Below are positions 37,099 to 46,114 of a DNA stretch of 64,000 nucleotides, in pieces. Made by a program: the position numbers and the translations under genes. How positions within the stretch are numbered: the first letter of the stretch is position 1; every line of letters begins with the position of its first letter. This stretch comes from GCA-2861595 sp035526335 (GTDB taxonomy: Bacteria > Actinomycetota > Acidimicrobiia > Acidimicrobiales > GCA-2861595), in the NCBI GenBank assembly GCA_035526335.1, contig DATLCN010000007.1, positions 42,074-106,073 on the forward strand, in the 5' to 3' direction. Under the pieces are notes generated by a model. That model did not search any database. It saw only the letters and a list, made by a program, of their open reading frames with translations, and was not told the DNA's origin.

Positions 37099-37866
37099 AT
37101 GCTGCTCGCCATCGATCTCGGCAACACCGAAACGGTGCTGGGCCTGTTCGAGGGCGCCGAGCTGGCGTCCCACTGGCGCATCGCCACCAGCGCCGAGCGC
37201 ACCTCCGACGAGCACGCCCTGCTGGTGTCCCAGCTGCTGGACCTGAACGGTTACCGCTTCGACGGCGATGTGAGCGGCATCGCCATCTCGTCCACCGTCC
37301 CCCGACTCACGGCCACGTTGCGGGCCATGAGCCGGCGCTGGCCGGCCGTGCCCACTGTCGTGCTGGAGCCGGGGGTGCGGTCCGGTATGCCGATCCTCTA
37401 CGACAACCCGCGGGAGGTCGGCGCCGACCGGATCGCCAACGCCGTCGGTGCCTACGAGCGCTACGGGGGGCCGTCGATCGTGGTCGACTTCGGGACCTCC
37501 ACCAACTTCGACGTGATCTCCGCCGCCGGCGAGTACATGGGCGGTGCCATCGCGCCGGGTGTCGAGATCAGCATGGATGCCCTCTTCGGCAGGGCGGCTG
37601 CGCTTCGCCGGGTGGAGCTGGTGGAGCCGCGCAACGTCATCGGCAAGTCCACTGTGGAGTCGATCCAGTCCGGTGTGCTGTACGGCTTCGCCGGCCAGGT
37701 CGACGGGATGGTCGACCGCATCCGGGACGAGCTCGGCGCTCCGGCGATGGTCGTGGCCACCGGCGGCCTCAGTGGGGTCATCGCTCCGCTGTCGCGGACG
37801 GTCGAGCACACCGATCCCTGGCTCACCCTCCACGGACTGAGACTGGTCTTCGACCGCAACACCTAG
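37099..37866 (+). CDS. coaX: Type III pantothenate kinase
   Basis: A 255-residue kinase for the first step of CoA synthesis from pantothenate. It belongs to the ASKHA fold: MLLAIDLGNTETVLGLF carries the phosphate-1 motif, DNPREVGADRIANAVGAYE the substrate region, and IVVDFGTSTNFDVI the phosphate-2 motif, with GGAIAPGVEISMDALFGRAAAL and ATGGLSGVIAPL. Type III enzymes need a monovalent cation and are not feedback-inhibited by CoA. The TAG stop forms the first half of the lysS promoter box. Confidence 0.95.
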   Translation: MLLAIDLGNTETVLGLFEGAELASHWRIATSAERTSDEHALLVSQLLDLNGYRFDGDVSGIAISSTVPRLTATLRAMSRRWPAVPTVVLEPGVRSGMPILYDNPREVGADRIANAVGAYERYGGPSIVVDFGTSTNFDVISAAGEYMGGAIAPGVEISMDALFGRAAALRRVELVEPRNVIGKSTVESIQSGVLYGFAGQVDGMVDRIRDELGAPAMVVATGGLSGVIAPLSRTVEHTDPWLTLHGLRLVFDRNT

Positions 37867-37869
37867 CGT
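37864..37869 (+). promoter_or_regulatory. -10 element for lysS, overlapping the coaX stop codon
   Basis: TAGCGT, starting with the coaX TAG stop, lies 10 bases before ATG 37880. Confidence 0.4.
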
Positions 37870-37879
37870 CGCCGACCTG

Positions 37880-39286
37880 ATGCCCGAGATCCCCTACCGC
37901 TTCGAGCGGACCCGCTCGGCGGCGGAGCTCCAGGAAGAGTTCGCCGACCTCGAAGCGGGGGAGAGCGCCGGCGGCACGGCCTCGGTGGCGGGCCGGCTGA
38001 TGTTGCGCCGGGTCCAGGGCAAGCTGGCCTTCGGCACCCTCCAGGACTCCAGTGGTCGCATCCAGTTGTGGGCCTCAGCCGATCGCACGCCGGCATTCGA
38101 TGCCTTCTGCGATCTATCCCTCGGCGACTGGATCGGGGTGACCGGCGAGGTGGCGCGCACCCGCCGCGGCGAGCTGTCGGTCAGACCGGACGAGTGGGTG
38201 GTGCTGGCCGAGGCCCGCCGGCCGTTCCCTGACAAGTGGCACGGGCTCTCGGATGTGGACACCCGGTACCGGCAGCGCTACGTGGACCTCTGGGTCACCG
38301 AGGAGGCCCGGCGCACCTTCGCCCTTCGCAGCCGGACCATCAGTCTCGTGCGCCGGTTCCTCGAGGACAGGGGCTTCGTCGAGGTGGAGACGCCCGTGCT
38401 GCACCCCATCGCCGGCGGGGCCATGGCCAAGCCCTTCGTCACCCACCACAACGCGCTGGACATGGACCTGTACCTCCGGGTGGCCACCGAGCTGCACCTC
38501 AAGCGTCTGGTGGTGGGCGGCTTCGAGAAGGTCTTCGAGGTCGGCCGGACCTTCCGCAACGAGGGCCTTTCCCCCCGCCACAACCCGGAGTTCACCATGG
38601 TGGAGCTGTACGAGGCCTATGCCGACTACGGCGACATGATGGCCATCACCGAGCAGCTGGTCGCCCATCTGGCCCGCGAACTGTGCGGGTCGACACAGCT
38701 CACCTACGGCGGCCGCGACCTCGACCTCACCCCGCCGTGGCGGCGGGCGACCCTCACCGAGCTGGTGGAAGAATGCGCCGGCGTCCGGGTCGACATCGAC
38801 ATGACACTGGCAGAGCTACGGGCCGTCGCCGAGGGCCACGGTGTGGCCGTGGACGAGGCCTGGGGTGGTGGGAAGCTGGTGCTGGAGATCTACGAGAAGA
38901 CCACCGAGGCCGAGCTGTGGGGGCCCGTGTTCGTGTGCGACTACCCAGCCGAGGTGTCCCCCTTGGCTCGGGCCCACCGCTCCAGGCCGGGTCTGGCCGA
39001 GCGCTTCGAGGCGATCGTCGCCGGCCGGGAGCTGGCCAATGCCTTCTCCGAGCTGGTCGATCCCGACGCCCAGCGGGCCAGGTTCGAGGAGCAGGCGGCA
39101 GCCAAGGCCGCCGGTGACGAGGAGGCCATGCCCATCGACGAGGACTACGTCCGCGCCCTCGAGTACGGGCTGCCCCCGACCGGAGGGCTGGGCATCGGAA
39201 TCGACCGCCTGGTGATGCTGCTGGCCGACGCCCCCCAAATCCGCGACGTCCTCCTCTTCCCGACCCTGCGCCCCGAACAGTCCTGA
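37880..39286 (+). CDS. lysS: Lysyl-tRNA synthetase, class II
   Basis: A 468-residue enzyme charging tRNA-Lys. An N-terminal OB-fold anticodon domain (SVAGRLMLRRVQGKLAFGTL, LGDWIGVTGEV) is followed by the class II core: motif 1 around FLEDRGFVEVETPVLHPIAG, motif 2 FRNEGLSPRHNPEFTMVELYEAY, and motif 3 GGLGIGIDRLVMLL. It is a little shorter at the N-terminus than most bacterial LysRS (about 490-500 residues), starting close to the OB domain. lysS next to coaX recalls the mycobacterial order. Confidence 0.96.
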   Translation: MPEIPYRFERTRSAAELQEEFADLEAGESAGGTASVAGRLMLRRVQGKLAFGTLQDSSGRIQLWASADRTPAFDAFCDLSLGDWIGVTGEVARTRRGELSVRPDEWVVLAEARRPFPDKWHGLSDVDTRYRQRYVDLWVTEEARRTFALRSRTISLVRRFLEDRGFVEVETPVLHPIAGGAMAKPFVTHHNALDMDLYLRVATELHLKRLVVGGFEKVFEVGRTFRNEGLSPRHNPEFTMVELYEAYADYGDMMAITEQLVAHLARELCGSTQLTYGGRDLDLTPPWRRATLTELVEECAGVRVDIDMTLAELRAVAEGHGVAVDEAWGGGKLVLEIYEKTTEAELWGPVFVCDYPAEVSPLARAHRSRPGLAERFEAIVAGRELANAFSELVDPDAQRARFEEQAAAKAAGDEEAMPIDEDYVRALEYGLPPTGGLGIGIDRLVMLLADAPQIRDVLLFPTLRPEQS

Positions 39287-39420
39287 GGCCTGCGCCCCAC
39301 CCAGCGGGCCGGGCCGGAGATCTCCCCGATGTCACCAATCGTTGTGATCGCGGCTCCAAGCCGAACAGATCACGACGCTAGGTGCACACTCGAGGCGGCC
39401 GGAACCCGGACCAACCGGGC

Positions 39421-40392
39421 TCAGATGTCGTCGAGGAGGCGATGGCCGAGCGCCGCCAGCGCTGTGGTGACGGCGCCGGCCGGCAACGCGGCGAGTGCCC
39501 CCGCGGCGGTGTCGGCGTATTGAACCGCCCGCTCGCGGGCGCCGGCGATGCCGGCGGTGGCCCGGATGATGTCGCGGGCCTTGTCCCGCTCGGGCGGCTC
39601 GACCGGGCGGCCGAGTAGCGACCGCAGCTCAGGGCCGGCGATCGGGTCGGCGAGGGCGTAGATCACGGGCAGGGTGTAGGTGCCCTCGACCAGGTCGTGG
39701 CCGGCGGGCTTGCCGAGGGACTCGTCGGTGCCGGTGATGTCGAGAACATCGTCGCGGATCTGGAAAACCATCCCGAAGGCCTCGCCGAAGGTGGTGAGTG
39801 CGTCGATGCGGGGGCGGTCGAGGCCGGCGGTGATTCCGCCGATCCGGCAGGCGGCGGCCATCAGCGACGAGGTCTTGCCGGCGATCGAGGTCAGGTATGC
39901 CTCCTCGGTGCGGTTGACGTCGAAGGCCGACTTGATCTCAGCCACCTGGCCTTTGCACAGCCGGCCGATGGTGGCGGCCAGAAGCCCAGCCACCTCCGTG
40001 CCGAGCGAAGCCGCGATCTCCGAGGCCTTGGCCAGCAGGAAGTCGCCGGCCAGGATGGCCACCAGGTTCCCCCAGCGGGAGTTCACGCTCTCGACCCCCC
40101 GCCGGCTGGGGGCGTCGTCCATGACGTCGTCGTGGTACAGCGACCCCAGGTGCACCAGCTCGACCGAGACACCGCCGCTCAGCACGTCATCGGTGGTCTC
40201 GACCCCGCCGGCGGCGGCCGACGCCAGCCCCAGAGCGGGGCGCAGACGCTTCCCACCCGCCCCGAGCAGGTGGCCCGCCACCTCGGTCAGAAACGGGTCC
40301 TCGGCCACAACCGACCGGCGCAGCACCCCCTCGAGGCGGGCGAGGTCGCCTTCCAGAACGGGAAGGTTCAACAGGTCCGGGATGTTGACCAC
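39421..40392 (-). CDS. Polyprenyl diphosphate synthase (trans-prenyltransferase)
   Basis: A 323-residue all-helical enzyme that elongates allylic diphosphates with IPP, probably for the menaquinone side chain. The first Asp-rich motif is DDVMD in LVHLGSLYHDDVMDDAPSRR and the second is DDVLD in GMVFQIRDDVLDITG. Conserved GGKRLRP (IPP site) and GKTSSLMAAACRIGG are present. The two residues before the first motif region are small, consistent with a long-chain product; exact chain length is not determined. The GTG start has TAGGGT 9 bases upstream. It is convergent with lysS and divergent from clpC. Confidence 0.93.
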   Translation of the reverse strand: MVNIPDLLNLPVLEGDLARLEGVLRRSVVAEDPFLTEVAGHLLGAGGKRLRPALGLASAAAGGVETTDDVLSGGVSVELVHLGSLYHDDVMDDAPSRRGVESVNSRWGNLVAILAGDFLLAKASEIAASLGTEVAGLLAATIGRLCKGQVAEIKSAFDVNRTEEAYLTSIAGKTSSLMAAACRIGGITAGLDRPRIDALTTFGEAFGMVFQIRDDVLDITGTDESLGKPAGHDLVEGTYTLPVIYALADPIAGPELRSLLGRPVEPPERDKARDIIRATAGIAGARERAVQYADTAAGALAALPAGAVTTALAALGHRLLDDI

Positions 40393-40401
40393 TGGCTCAG
40401 G

Positions 40402-40407
40402 ACCCTA
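40402..40407 (-). promoter_or_regulatory. -10 element, leaderless promoter of the polyprenyl synthase gene
   Basis: TAGGGT on the minus strand, 9 bases before the GTG at 40392. Confidence 0.45.
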
Positions 40408-40506
40408 GGGCACCTGCCTTTCCCCTCAGGAACCGAGCGAGGGCTGCTACGGCGCAGCCCTGGGTAGACTGGAGCTCAATCACTCGCCCCAACAGGAGGC
40501 GGTCAC

Positions 40507-43008
40507 TTGTTCGAACGCTTCACCGACAGGGCTCGCAGAGTCCTCGTGCTTGCACAGGAGGAAGCGCGCCTGCTCAACCACAACTTCATCGGCACCGAGC
40601 ACATCCTGCTCGGGCTCATCCACGAGGGTGAGGGCGTTGCCGCGAAGGCGCTCGAGGCACTGGGGATCTCTTTGGAAGCGGTGCGGGAGAAGGTGGAGGA
40701 AACCATCGGCCCAGCCGGTTCGTCCACCACAGGGTCGCCGCCCTTCACCCCCCGCGCCAAGAAGGTTCTGGAGCTGTCGCTGCGCGAGGCCCTCCAGCTA
40801 GGCCACAACTACATCGGAACCGAGCACATGCTCCTCGGTCTCGTCCGCGAGGGCGAGGGTGTCGCCGCGCAGGTGCTGCAGACTCTCGGCGCCGACCTGT
40901 CGCGCGTCCGCCAGCAGGTCATCACCCTGCTGTCCGGCTACTCGGGCGGCAAGGAGGGTGCCACCTCTGGTGGCCCCGCCGGCGCCGGCCAGGAAACACC
41001 TTCGGGCTCGCCTGTTCTCGACCAGTTCGGGCGCAACCTGACCACCCAGGCCCGGGAGAAGAAGCTCGATCCCGTCATCGGGCGTGAGCGCGAGATCGAG
41101 CGGGTCATGCAGGTGCTGTCTCGCCGTACCAAGAACAACCCCGTGCTCATCGGCGAGCCCGGCGTCGGCAAGACCGCCATCGTCGAGGGCCTCTCCCAGC
41201 GAATCGTGGCCAACGACGTGCCCGACACGCTCAAGGGCAAGCAGCTCTACACCCTGGATCTTGGTGCTCTCGTTGCCGGCTCCCGCTACCGCGGCGACTT
41301 CGAGGAGCGTCTGAAGAAGGTCCTCAAGGAGATCCGCACCCGGGGCGACATCGTGCTGTTCATCGACGAGCTCCACACCCTCGTGGGCGCCGGCGCGGCC
41401 GAGGGGGCGATCGACGCCGCCTCCATCCTCAAGCCCATGCTCGCCCGCGGAGAGCTCCAGACCATCGGCGCCACGACGCTCGACGAGTACCGCAAACACC
41501 TCGAGAAGGACGCTGCGCTCGAGCGGCGGTTCCAGCCCATAAAGGTGGAGGAGCCCACCCTGGCCCACACCATCGAGATCCTCAAGGGTCTGCGCGACCG
41601 CTACGAGGCCCACCACAGCGTCACCATCACCGACCAGGCCCTGGTCGCCGCGGCCAACCTTGCCGATCGCTACATCTCCGACCGCTTCCTCCCCGACAAG
41701 GCCATCGACCTCATCGACGAGGCCGGTTCCCGCCTGCGCATCCGGCGCATGTCCACTCCTCCCGACTACAAGAGCCTCGAGGACGAGATCGCCCGGGCCC
41801 GCAAGGAGAAGGAAGCCCACATCGAGCGCCAGGAGTTCGACGAGGCCAAGCTCGCCTCCGAGAAGGAGAAGGTGCTCCTCGAGCGGCGCAGCGTCCGCGA
41901 GGCCGAGATGCGCGCCTCGGGGGACAACCTGTTCGACGTGGTCGACGAGGAGGTCATCGCCGAGGTCCTGGCCAACTGGACCGGCATCCCCGTCACCCAG
42001 CTCACCGAGGAGGAGACGGCCAAGCTGCTGCGCATGGAGGAGGACCTCCACCGCCGGATCATCGGCCAGGAGGACGCCATCACGGCCCTGTCCCGGGCCA
42101 TCCGCCGCACCCGCGCCGGCCTCAAGGACCCAAAGCGCCCCAGTGGCTCCTTCATATTCCTCGGCCCCACGGGCGTGGGGAAGACGGAGCTGGCCAAGGC
42201 GCTGTCGGAGTTCCTCTTCGGCGACGAGTCCGCCCTCATCCAGCTCGACATGTCCGAGTACATGGAGAAGCACACCGTCTCCCGCCTGGTGGGCTCGCCC
42301 CCCGGCTACGTGGGCTACGAGGAAGGCGGCCAGCTCACCGAGGCGGTGCGGCGCAAGCCGTTCTCCATCGTGTTGTTCGACGAGATCGAAAAGGCGCATC
42401 CCGACGTGTTCAACACCCTCCTGCAGATCCTCGAGGACGGGCGGCTCACCGATGCCCAGGGCCGCTCGGTCGACTTCAAGAACACCATCCTGATCATGAC
42501 GTCCAACCTCGGCACGGCCGACCTGCGCAAGACGGCTCTCGGCTTCGCCAAGACCAGTGAAGGCGTCACCTACGAACGCATGAAGGAGAAGGTCAACGAC
42601 GCCCTGAAGCAGCACTTCAGGCCGGAGTTCCTGAACCGCATCGACGACGTCATCGTCTTCCACGAGCTCACCCGTGAGGAGGTCACCGAGATCGTCGACC
42701 TCATGATCCGCCGGGTGCGCGAACAGCTGGAGGGCCAGGGCCTCGGCTTCGAGCTGACCCAGTCGGCCAAGATGTACCTGGCCGAGAAGGGCTACGACCC
42801 CACCCTCGGCGCCCGCCCCCTGCGCCGGGCCATCCAGACCTACATCGAGAACCCGCTGTCGGAGCGCATCCTCGTCAAGGAGTTCCCGGCCGGCCAGACG
42901 ATCATCGTCGACGTCGACCCCGACACCAACGAGATCGCCTTCCACGCCGTCGAGAGCTTCGAACCCCCGCCGGTCGAGCTGGCCGGCACCGGTCCCGCAG
43001 CGGACTGA
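40507..43008 (+). CDS. clpC: ATP-dependent Clp protease ATP-binding subunit ClpC
   Basis: An 833-residue AAA+ unfoldase partner of ClpP. Two N-terminal Clp-N repeats (FTDRARRVLVLAQEEARLL and FTPRAKKVLELSLREALQL) precede AAA-1 (Walker A GEPGVGKT at 216-223). A middle domain with a UVR-type coiled segment (residues about 415-450) leads to AAA-2 (Walker A GPTGVGKT at 553-560) and a C-terminal ClpB-D2-small domain. The ClpP-binding loop has the VGF-like GLGFELTQ. The start is a TTG (MFERFTDRAR) behind an AGGAGG ribosome binding site, a rare case here of a leadered mRNA. It ends at a strong terminator. Confidence 0.97.
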   Translation: MFERFTDRARRVLVLAQEEARLLNHNFIGTEHILLGLIHEGEGVAAKALEALGISLEAVREKVEETIGPAGSSTTGSPPFTPRAKKVLELSLREALQLGHNYIGTEHMLLGLVREGEGVAAQVLQTLGADLSRVRQQVITLLSGYSGGKEGATSGGPAGAGQETPSGSPVLDQFGRNLTTQAREKKLDPVIGREREIERVMQVLSRRTKNNPVLIGEPGVGKTAIVEGLSQRIVANDVPDTLKGKQLYTLDLGALVAGSRYRGDFEERLKKVLKEIRTRGDIVLFIDELHTLVGAGAAEGAIDAASILKPMLARGELQTIGATTLDEYRKHLEKDAALERRFQPIKVEEPTLAHTIEILKGLRDRYEAHHSVTITDQALVAAANLADRYISDRFLPDKAIDLIDEAGSRLRIRRMSTPPDYKSLEDEIARARKEKEAHIERQEFDEAKLASEKEKVLLERRSVREAEMRASGDNLFDVVDEEVIAEVLANWTGIPVTQLTEEETAKLLRMEEDLHRRIIGQEDAITALSRAIRRTRAGLKDPKRPSGSFIFLGPTGVGKTELAKALSEFLFGDESALIQLDMSEYMEKHTVSRLVGSPPGYVGYEEGGQLTEAVRRKPFSIVLFDEIEKAHPDVFNTLLQILEDGRLTDAQGRSVDFKNTILIMTSNLGTADLRKTALGFAKTSEGVTYERMKEKVNDALKQHFRPEFLNRIDDVIVFHELTREEVTEIVDLMIRRVREQLEGQGLGFELTQSAKMYLAEKGYDPTLGARPLRRAIQTYIENPLSERILVKEFPAGQTIIVDVDPDTNEIAFHAVESFEPPPVELAGTGPAAD

Positions 43009-43041
43009 TCGGATCCGGCCCGAGGGTCGGCCGCCGAACGA

Positions 43042-43074
43042 GAAAGGCCCCCGCCGTTGTGGTGGGGGCCTTTC
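43042..43074. terminator. Bidirectional rho-independent-type terminator between clpC and the subtilase gene
   Basis: A 14-bp stem (GAAAGGCCCCCGCC against GGTGGGGGCCTTTC, one G-T pair) with a 5-base loop is followed by CCCTAT on the plus strand. The reverse strand ends in CTCG, so termination is best on the plus strand. It lies between convergent genes. Confidence 0.8.
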
Positions 43075-43118
43075 CCTATGTCCTGGCCGAGGGCGGCGAC
43101 AGCACCGCCGGCGGGCGA

Positions 43119-45056
43119 TCAGATGGTCGTGCTCCCGCTGGCGCAGGCAGTGCTGCTTCCGGCCTCGCACACCGTGTAGGTGACCGTGCCCGATCCACGC
43201 CAGTTCTCCGTCAAGCTCCCGGGGTTGGCAGTCGAGACGGTGGTCCCGTTCCGGCTGACGTCGACGGTGCTACCGGCGAAACCGGCCCAGGTCACCGTGA
43301 CGGGAGTCACGTTCCTCTTCTTTGTTCCCGGGGTGACCGTGACGCTGCGGGCGGGGCTCTGGCTGGCGGTCGCCGTGGCGGTGGCCGTGTTCGAAAGCGC
43401 ACCCTCGCCCACGCCGTTGACGGCGCTGACCTGGTAGCTGAACGTGCCGCCTCCGGTGACGGTGTCGGTGGCGGACGGAGCGGTGGTCGAGCGGAGGAAC
43501 GAGCCACCCCTGTAGATGTTGTAACCGGTGACGGCCGAACCGCCTTCGCTCGCCGGCGGTGACCATGTCAGGTCGATCCTGCCCTCACCGCCGGTGGCCA
43601 CGAGGTTGACCGGTGCCGACGGCACCGTCGCCCCGGGGGGCGTCGAGGCCGGCGCCACGAAGCCGGACACGTTCAGGCGCCCGCCGGTGGCCGTCTTCCC
43701 GGTCAGAGAAGTGGTGGAGACGGCCGACGACAGGATGGCGCTCTTGACGGCCGCCGCGTCGGCGGTCGGGTGAGCCGCCTTGTACAGGGCAGCCGCGCCG
43801 GTGACGTGCGGCGTGGCCATGGACGTGCCGCTGTAGGACGAGTAGCCGTTGTAGGCGGTGGTCGACCAGATGCCGGACCCGGGGGCACCGATGTCGACCG
43901 TGGTGGAGCCGTAGTTGGAGAAGCTCGCCTTGGCTCCCGAGGAGGTGATCGCCGCGACCGCGATCACGGCGTCGTAGCCGGCCGCCGAAGACGTGTTGTA
44001 GTTCGACGGGTAGCTGGCCACGGAGTCGTTGTCGTCACCCACGCCGTCGGAGCCACCGTTGCCGGCAGCGGCGACGAAAAGGATGTTCTGTCGTGCCGCG
44101 CGCACGATGGCGTCGAGCAGCGCCTGCGAGTACCCGCCTCCGCCCCACGAGTTGTTGGTCGCCACGATGTTGAGCCCGTGGCGGGTCTTCAGGTCCGTGA
44201 AGTAGTCGACCGCCTTTACCGCGTTGGCCAGGGACCCGCCCTGGGAACCCAGGAACTTGCCGGATATGAGCGTGACGTTCCAGTTCATGCCGACCACGCC
44301 GGCCCCGTCGGCCTTGGCGCCGATGGTGCCCGAGACGTGGGTCCCGTGGTCGTCGACGCTGCCGCTGGTGCCTCCGTCGTAGATGGAGTTGTTGCCGCCG
44401 GCGAAGTCCCAGCCGTGTATGTCGTCCACGTAGCCGTTGCCGTCGTCATCGACGCCGTTGGCGGGGTCGTTCGGGTTGGTCCACACCTGCCCACCCAGGT
44501 CGGGATGGTCGAACTGGATGCCTTCGTCGATGACTCCGACGTAGACCCCGGCGCTGCCGGTGTTGCCCGCCGCCCACGCCTCGCCGGCCTGGCTGCCGTA
44601 CTGGTTGGCGGGGGTGGTGGCGTCCCCGTACATGCCCCAGAGGGAGCCGTTGGTGTAGTAGCTGTCCGTCGACACCGCGGCGTGGATGTAGATCCAGTTC
44701 GGCTCGGCGTAGGCAACCGCGGGATCGGCTTCGAGCTCGCGGACGGCGGCGGCACGGTCCTTGCCCGGTGGTAGGCGTACCAGCTCCACCTCGCCGGTGG
44801 CGCCCTGACCGGCCACGATCCGCTCCTGAAGCGCGGCGTCGGAGCGTCCTCGGGCCCGCGCACGGTCCGAAGCGGTGGCGCCGGCGTCGTACCCGATGAG
44901 GACCTCACGGGGAACGGCACGCGGACCATCGGCGCCGGAGCCTGGCCGGGCCGCGCCCACCGCGGCCGACGAAGGCGACACCAAGGCCACAGTGGCCACC
45001 ATGCCCGCTGCCAGCAGCTGCGCCACGCGAGCGCGAATCCCGCTCTTTCCCGTCAT
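43119..45056 (-). CDS. Secreted subtilisin-like serine protease (S8) with Fn3 domain
   Basis: A 645-residue exported protease. A signal peptide covers residues 1-35 or so, then an inhibitor-I9-like pro-domain (VLIGYDAG...ELEADPAVAYAEPNW). The catalytic triad is Asp177 (GVIDEGIQFDHP), His237 (DDHGTHVSGTIG) and Ser412 (SGTSMATPHVTG), with the oxyanion Asn in ATNNSWGG. An Asp-rich loop (NGVDDDGNGYVDDIHG) should bind calcium. After the catalytic domain comes an Fn3 domain (APVNLVATGGEGRIDLTWSP) and a C-terminal Ig-like region. The ATG at 45056 has GGGGGAGCGG upstream; longer readings would precede the signal peptide. Its target is unknown. Confidence 0.94.
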   Translation of the reverse strand: MTGKSGIRARVAQLLAAGMVATVALVSPSSAAVGAARPGSGADGPRAVPREVLIGYDAGATASDRARARGRSDAALQERIVAGQGATGEVELVRLPPGKDRAAAVRELEADPAVAYAEPNWIYIHAAVSTDSYYTNGSLWGMYGDATTPANQYGSQAGEAWAAGNTGSAGVYVGVIDEGIQFDHPDLGGQVWTNPNDPANGVDDDGNGYVDDIHGWDFAGGNNSIYDGGTSGSVDDHGTHVSGTIGAKADGAGVVGMNWNVTLISGKFLGSQGGSLANAVKAVDYFTDLKTRHGLNIVATNNSWGGGGYSQALLDAIVRAARQNILFVAAAGNGGSDGVGDDNDSVASYPSNYNTSSAAGYDAVIAVAAITSSGAKASFSNYGSTTVDIGAPGSGIWSTTAYNGYSSYSGTSMATPHVTGAAALYKAAHPTADAAAVKSAILSSAVSTTSLTGKTATGGRLNVSGFVAPASTPPGATVPSAPVNLVATGGEGRIDLTWSPPASEGGSAVTGYNIYRGGSFLRSTTAPSATDTVTGGGTFSYQVSAVNGVGEGALSNTATATATASQSPARSVTVTPGTKKRNVTPVTVTWAGFAGSTVDVSRNGTTVSTANPGSLTENWRGSGTVTYTVCEAGSSTACASGSTTI

Positions 45057-45182
45057 GTCCGCTCCCCCTTGATCGCCCTGCTCGTGCTCGCCATGGTACC
45101 GCTGATTCAGCAAATCAACCCTCCCACGAAAATGGATCCGGCTGGGGGGTATCGGCACCACGACCTCCTCGGTTGACTGAAA

Positions 45183-45208
45183 GGGCCGGAAGCCAGGAGC
45201 TTCCGCCC
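45183..45208. other. Hairpin in the divergent region upstream of the lipoprotein gene
   Basis: CGGAAGC/GCTTCCG (45187-45193 and 45199-45205), extended by GGG/CCC with one bulge, forms a short stem with a 5-base loop. The role is unknown. The 263 bases between the two divergent genes contain little else beyond the downstream -10 box. Confidence 0.4.
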
Positions 45209-45307
45209 TGGCCGGCGTGGGTCCACCGATCAGCGCCCCGCGGTGAGAGTTCCCGGCCGAGGGTCACCCCGAAGGGGCACGTTCGCGGATCGGGTTAACG
45301 TGTTGCG

Positions 45308-45313
45308 TACGCT
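45308..45313 (+). promoter_or_regulatory. -10 element, leaderless promoter of the lipoprotein gene
   Basis: TACGCT, 6 bases before GTG 45320. Confidence 0.55.
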
Positions 45314-45319
45314 CAGCGG

Positions 45320-46069
45320 GTGGCCCGTCCGCTGTTCCGCCGGGCCGGCATCCACCGCCTGCGGTTCCTCCTGGCCGGCTTCGCCATCGTCGTCCTCGGG
45401 GGCTGCCGTGCCGATCTCACCGTCGCCCTGCGGGCCGCGGCCGAGGGCGGTGGTGACGTGTCGGCCACCGTGAGCCTCGACCGGGAGGCGATGGAGCAGG
45501 TGCCGGACCTGACCGGTCAACTGCGGGTCGGGGACCTGAAGGCGGCAGGCTGGAGGATCGAGGGGCCGGCGCCGGCGCCGGGAGGGCGAACGGAGCTCAG
45601 AGCCGTCAAGGTCTTCGGTTCCGCTCCGGAGGCGACCCGGATCCTGCAGGAGCTGACCGGCCCTGGCGGCCCCTTCGGGTCCCTCCGCCTGAACCGCACC
45701 CGGTCACTCCTGAAGACCCGTACATCTCTGACCGGTGCTTTCGACCTTGCCGGAGGTCTCGAGGCCTTCAGCGACGAGGTACTGAAGGAGCGGTTGGGCG
45801 GGGCGCCACTCGGGCTCGACCTCACAAAGTTGGAGGCGGAGCTCGGTGCGCCGCTCGCCGACATCTTCGGCTTCCGCCTGATCGCCGATCTCCCCGGCGA
45901 CCTGGAGGCGGGGACTCCCGCGTTCTGGCAGGTCCGCCTCGGCCAGACCACCCGCGTGGACGCGGTGGCCGAGCAGTGGAACCTCATCACACTGGCCGCC
46001 GGCGCCGCCTCCGCCACCGCCGGCCTCGCCCTCGTCGCCGTTCTCGTCCGCCGCAACCGCCGGCGTTGA
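45320..46069 (+). CDS. Lipoprotein (LppM-like domain), membrane-tethered at both ends
   Basis: A 249-residue exported protein. The N-terminal signal ends in the lipobox VLGGC (Cys29), so it should be lipid-anchored. The body has ADLTVALRAAAEGGGDVSATVSL and the later beta-rich part of LppM-type proteins, which are linked in mycobacteria to phagosome survival. A second membrane helix near residue 224 (LAAGAASATAGLALVAVLV) ends in RRNRRR, leaving the C-terminus in the cytoplasm. The GTG start has a TACGCT box 6 bases before it. The assignment to LppM is by fold-like features, so it is moderate. Confidence 0.75.
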   Translation: MARPLFRRAGIHRLRFLLAGFAIVVLGGCRADLTVALRAAAEGGGDVSATVSLDREAMEQVPDLTGQLRVGDLKAAGWRIEGPAPAPGGRTELRAVKVFGSAPEATRILQELTGPGGPFGSLRLNRTRSLLKTRTSLTGAFDLAGGLEAFSDEVLKERLGGAPLGLDLTKLEAELGAPLADIFGFRLIADLPGDLEAGTPAFWQVRLGQTTRVDAVAEQWNLITLAAGAASATAGLALVAVLVRRNRRR

Positions 46070-46101
46070 CGCCGGCGGGGTCACCTGTCGCATCCGCCTC
46101 G

Positions 46102-46107
46102 TAGCCT
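46102..46107 (+). promoter_or_regulatory. -10 element, leaderless promoter of radA
   Basis: TAGCCT, 7 bases before ATG 46115. Confidence 0.55.
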
Positions 46108-46114
46108 GCCCACG

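Noticed and set aside
40798..43170. A 790-codon open frame on the minus strand opposite clpC (and similar long antisense frames opposite hppA, topA and others)
   Set aside because: High GC makes the antisense frame of a coding strand stay open. The predicted proteins are Gly/Asp/His-rich with no domains, and the sense gene is certain.
45093..45118. TTGATT and TACCAT on the minus strand as the subtilase promoter, with the palindrome GCTGATTCAGC between
   Set aside because: The spacer is only 14 bases, too short for a sigma-70 promoter, and the palindrome alone is too short to call an operator.
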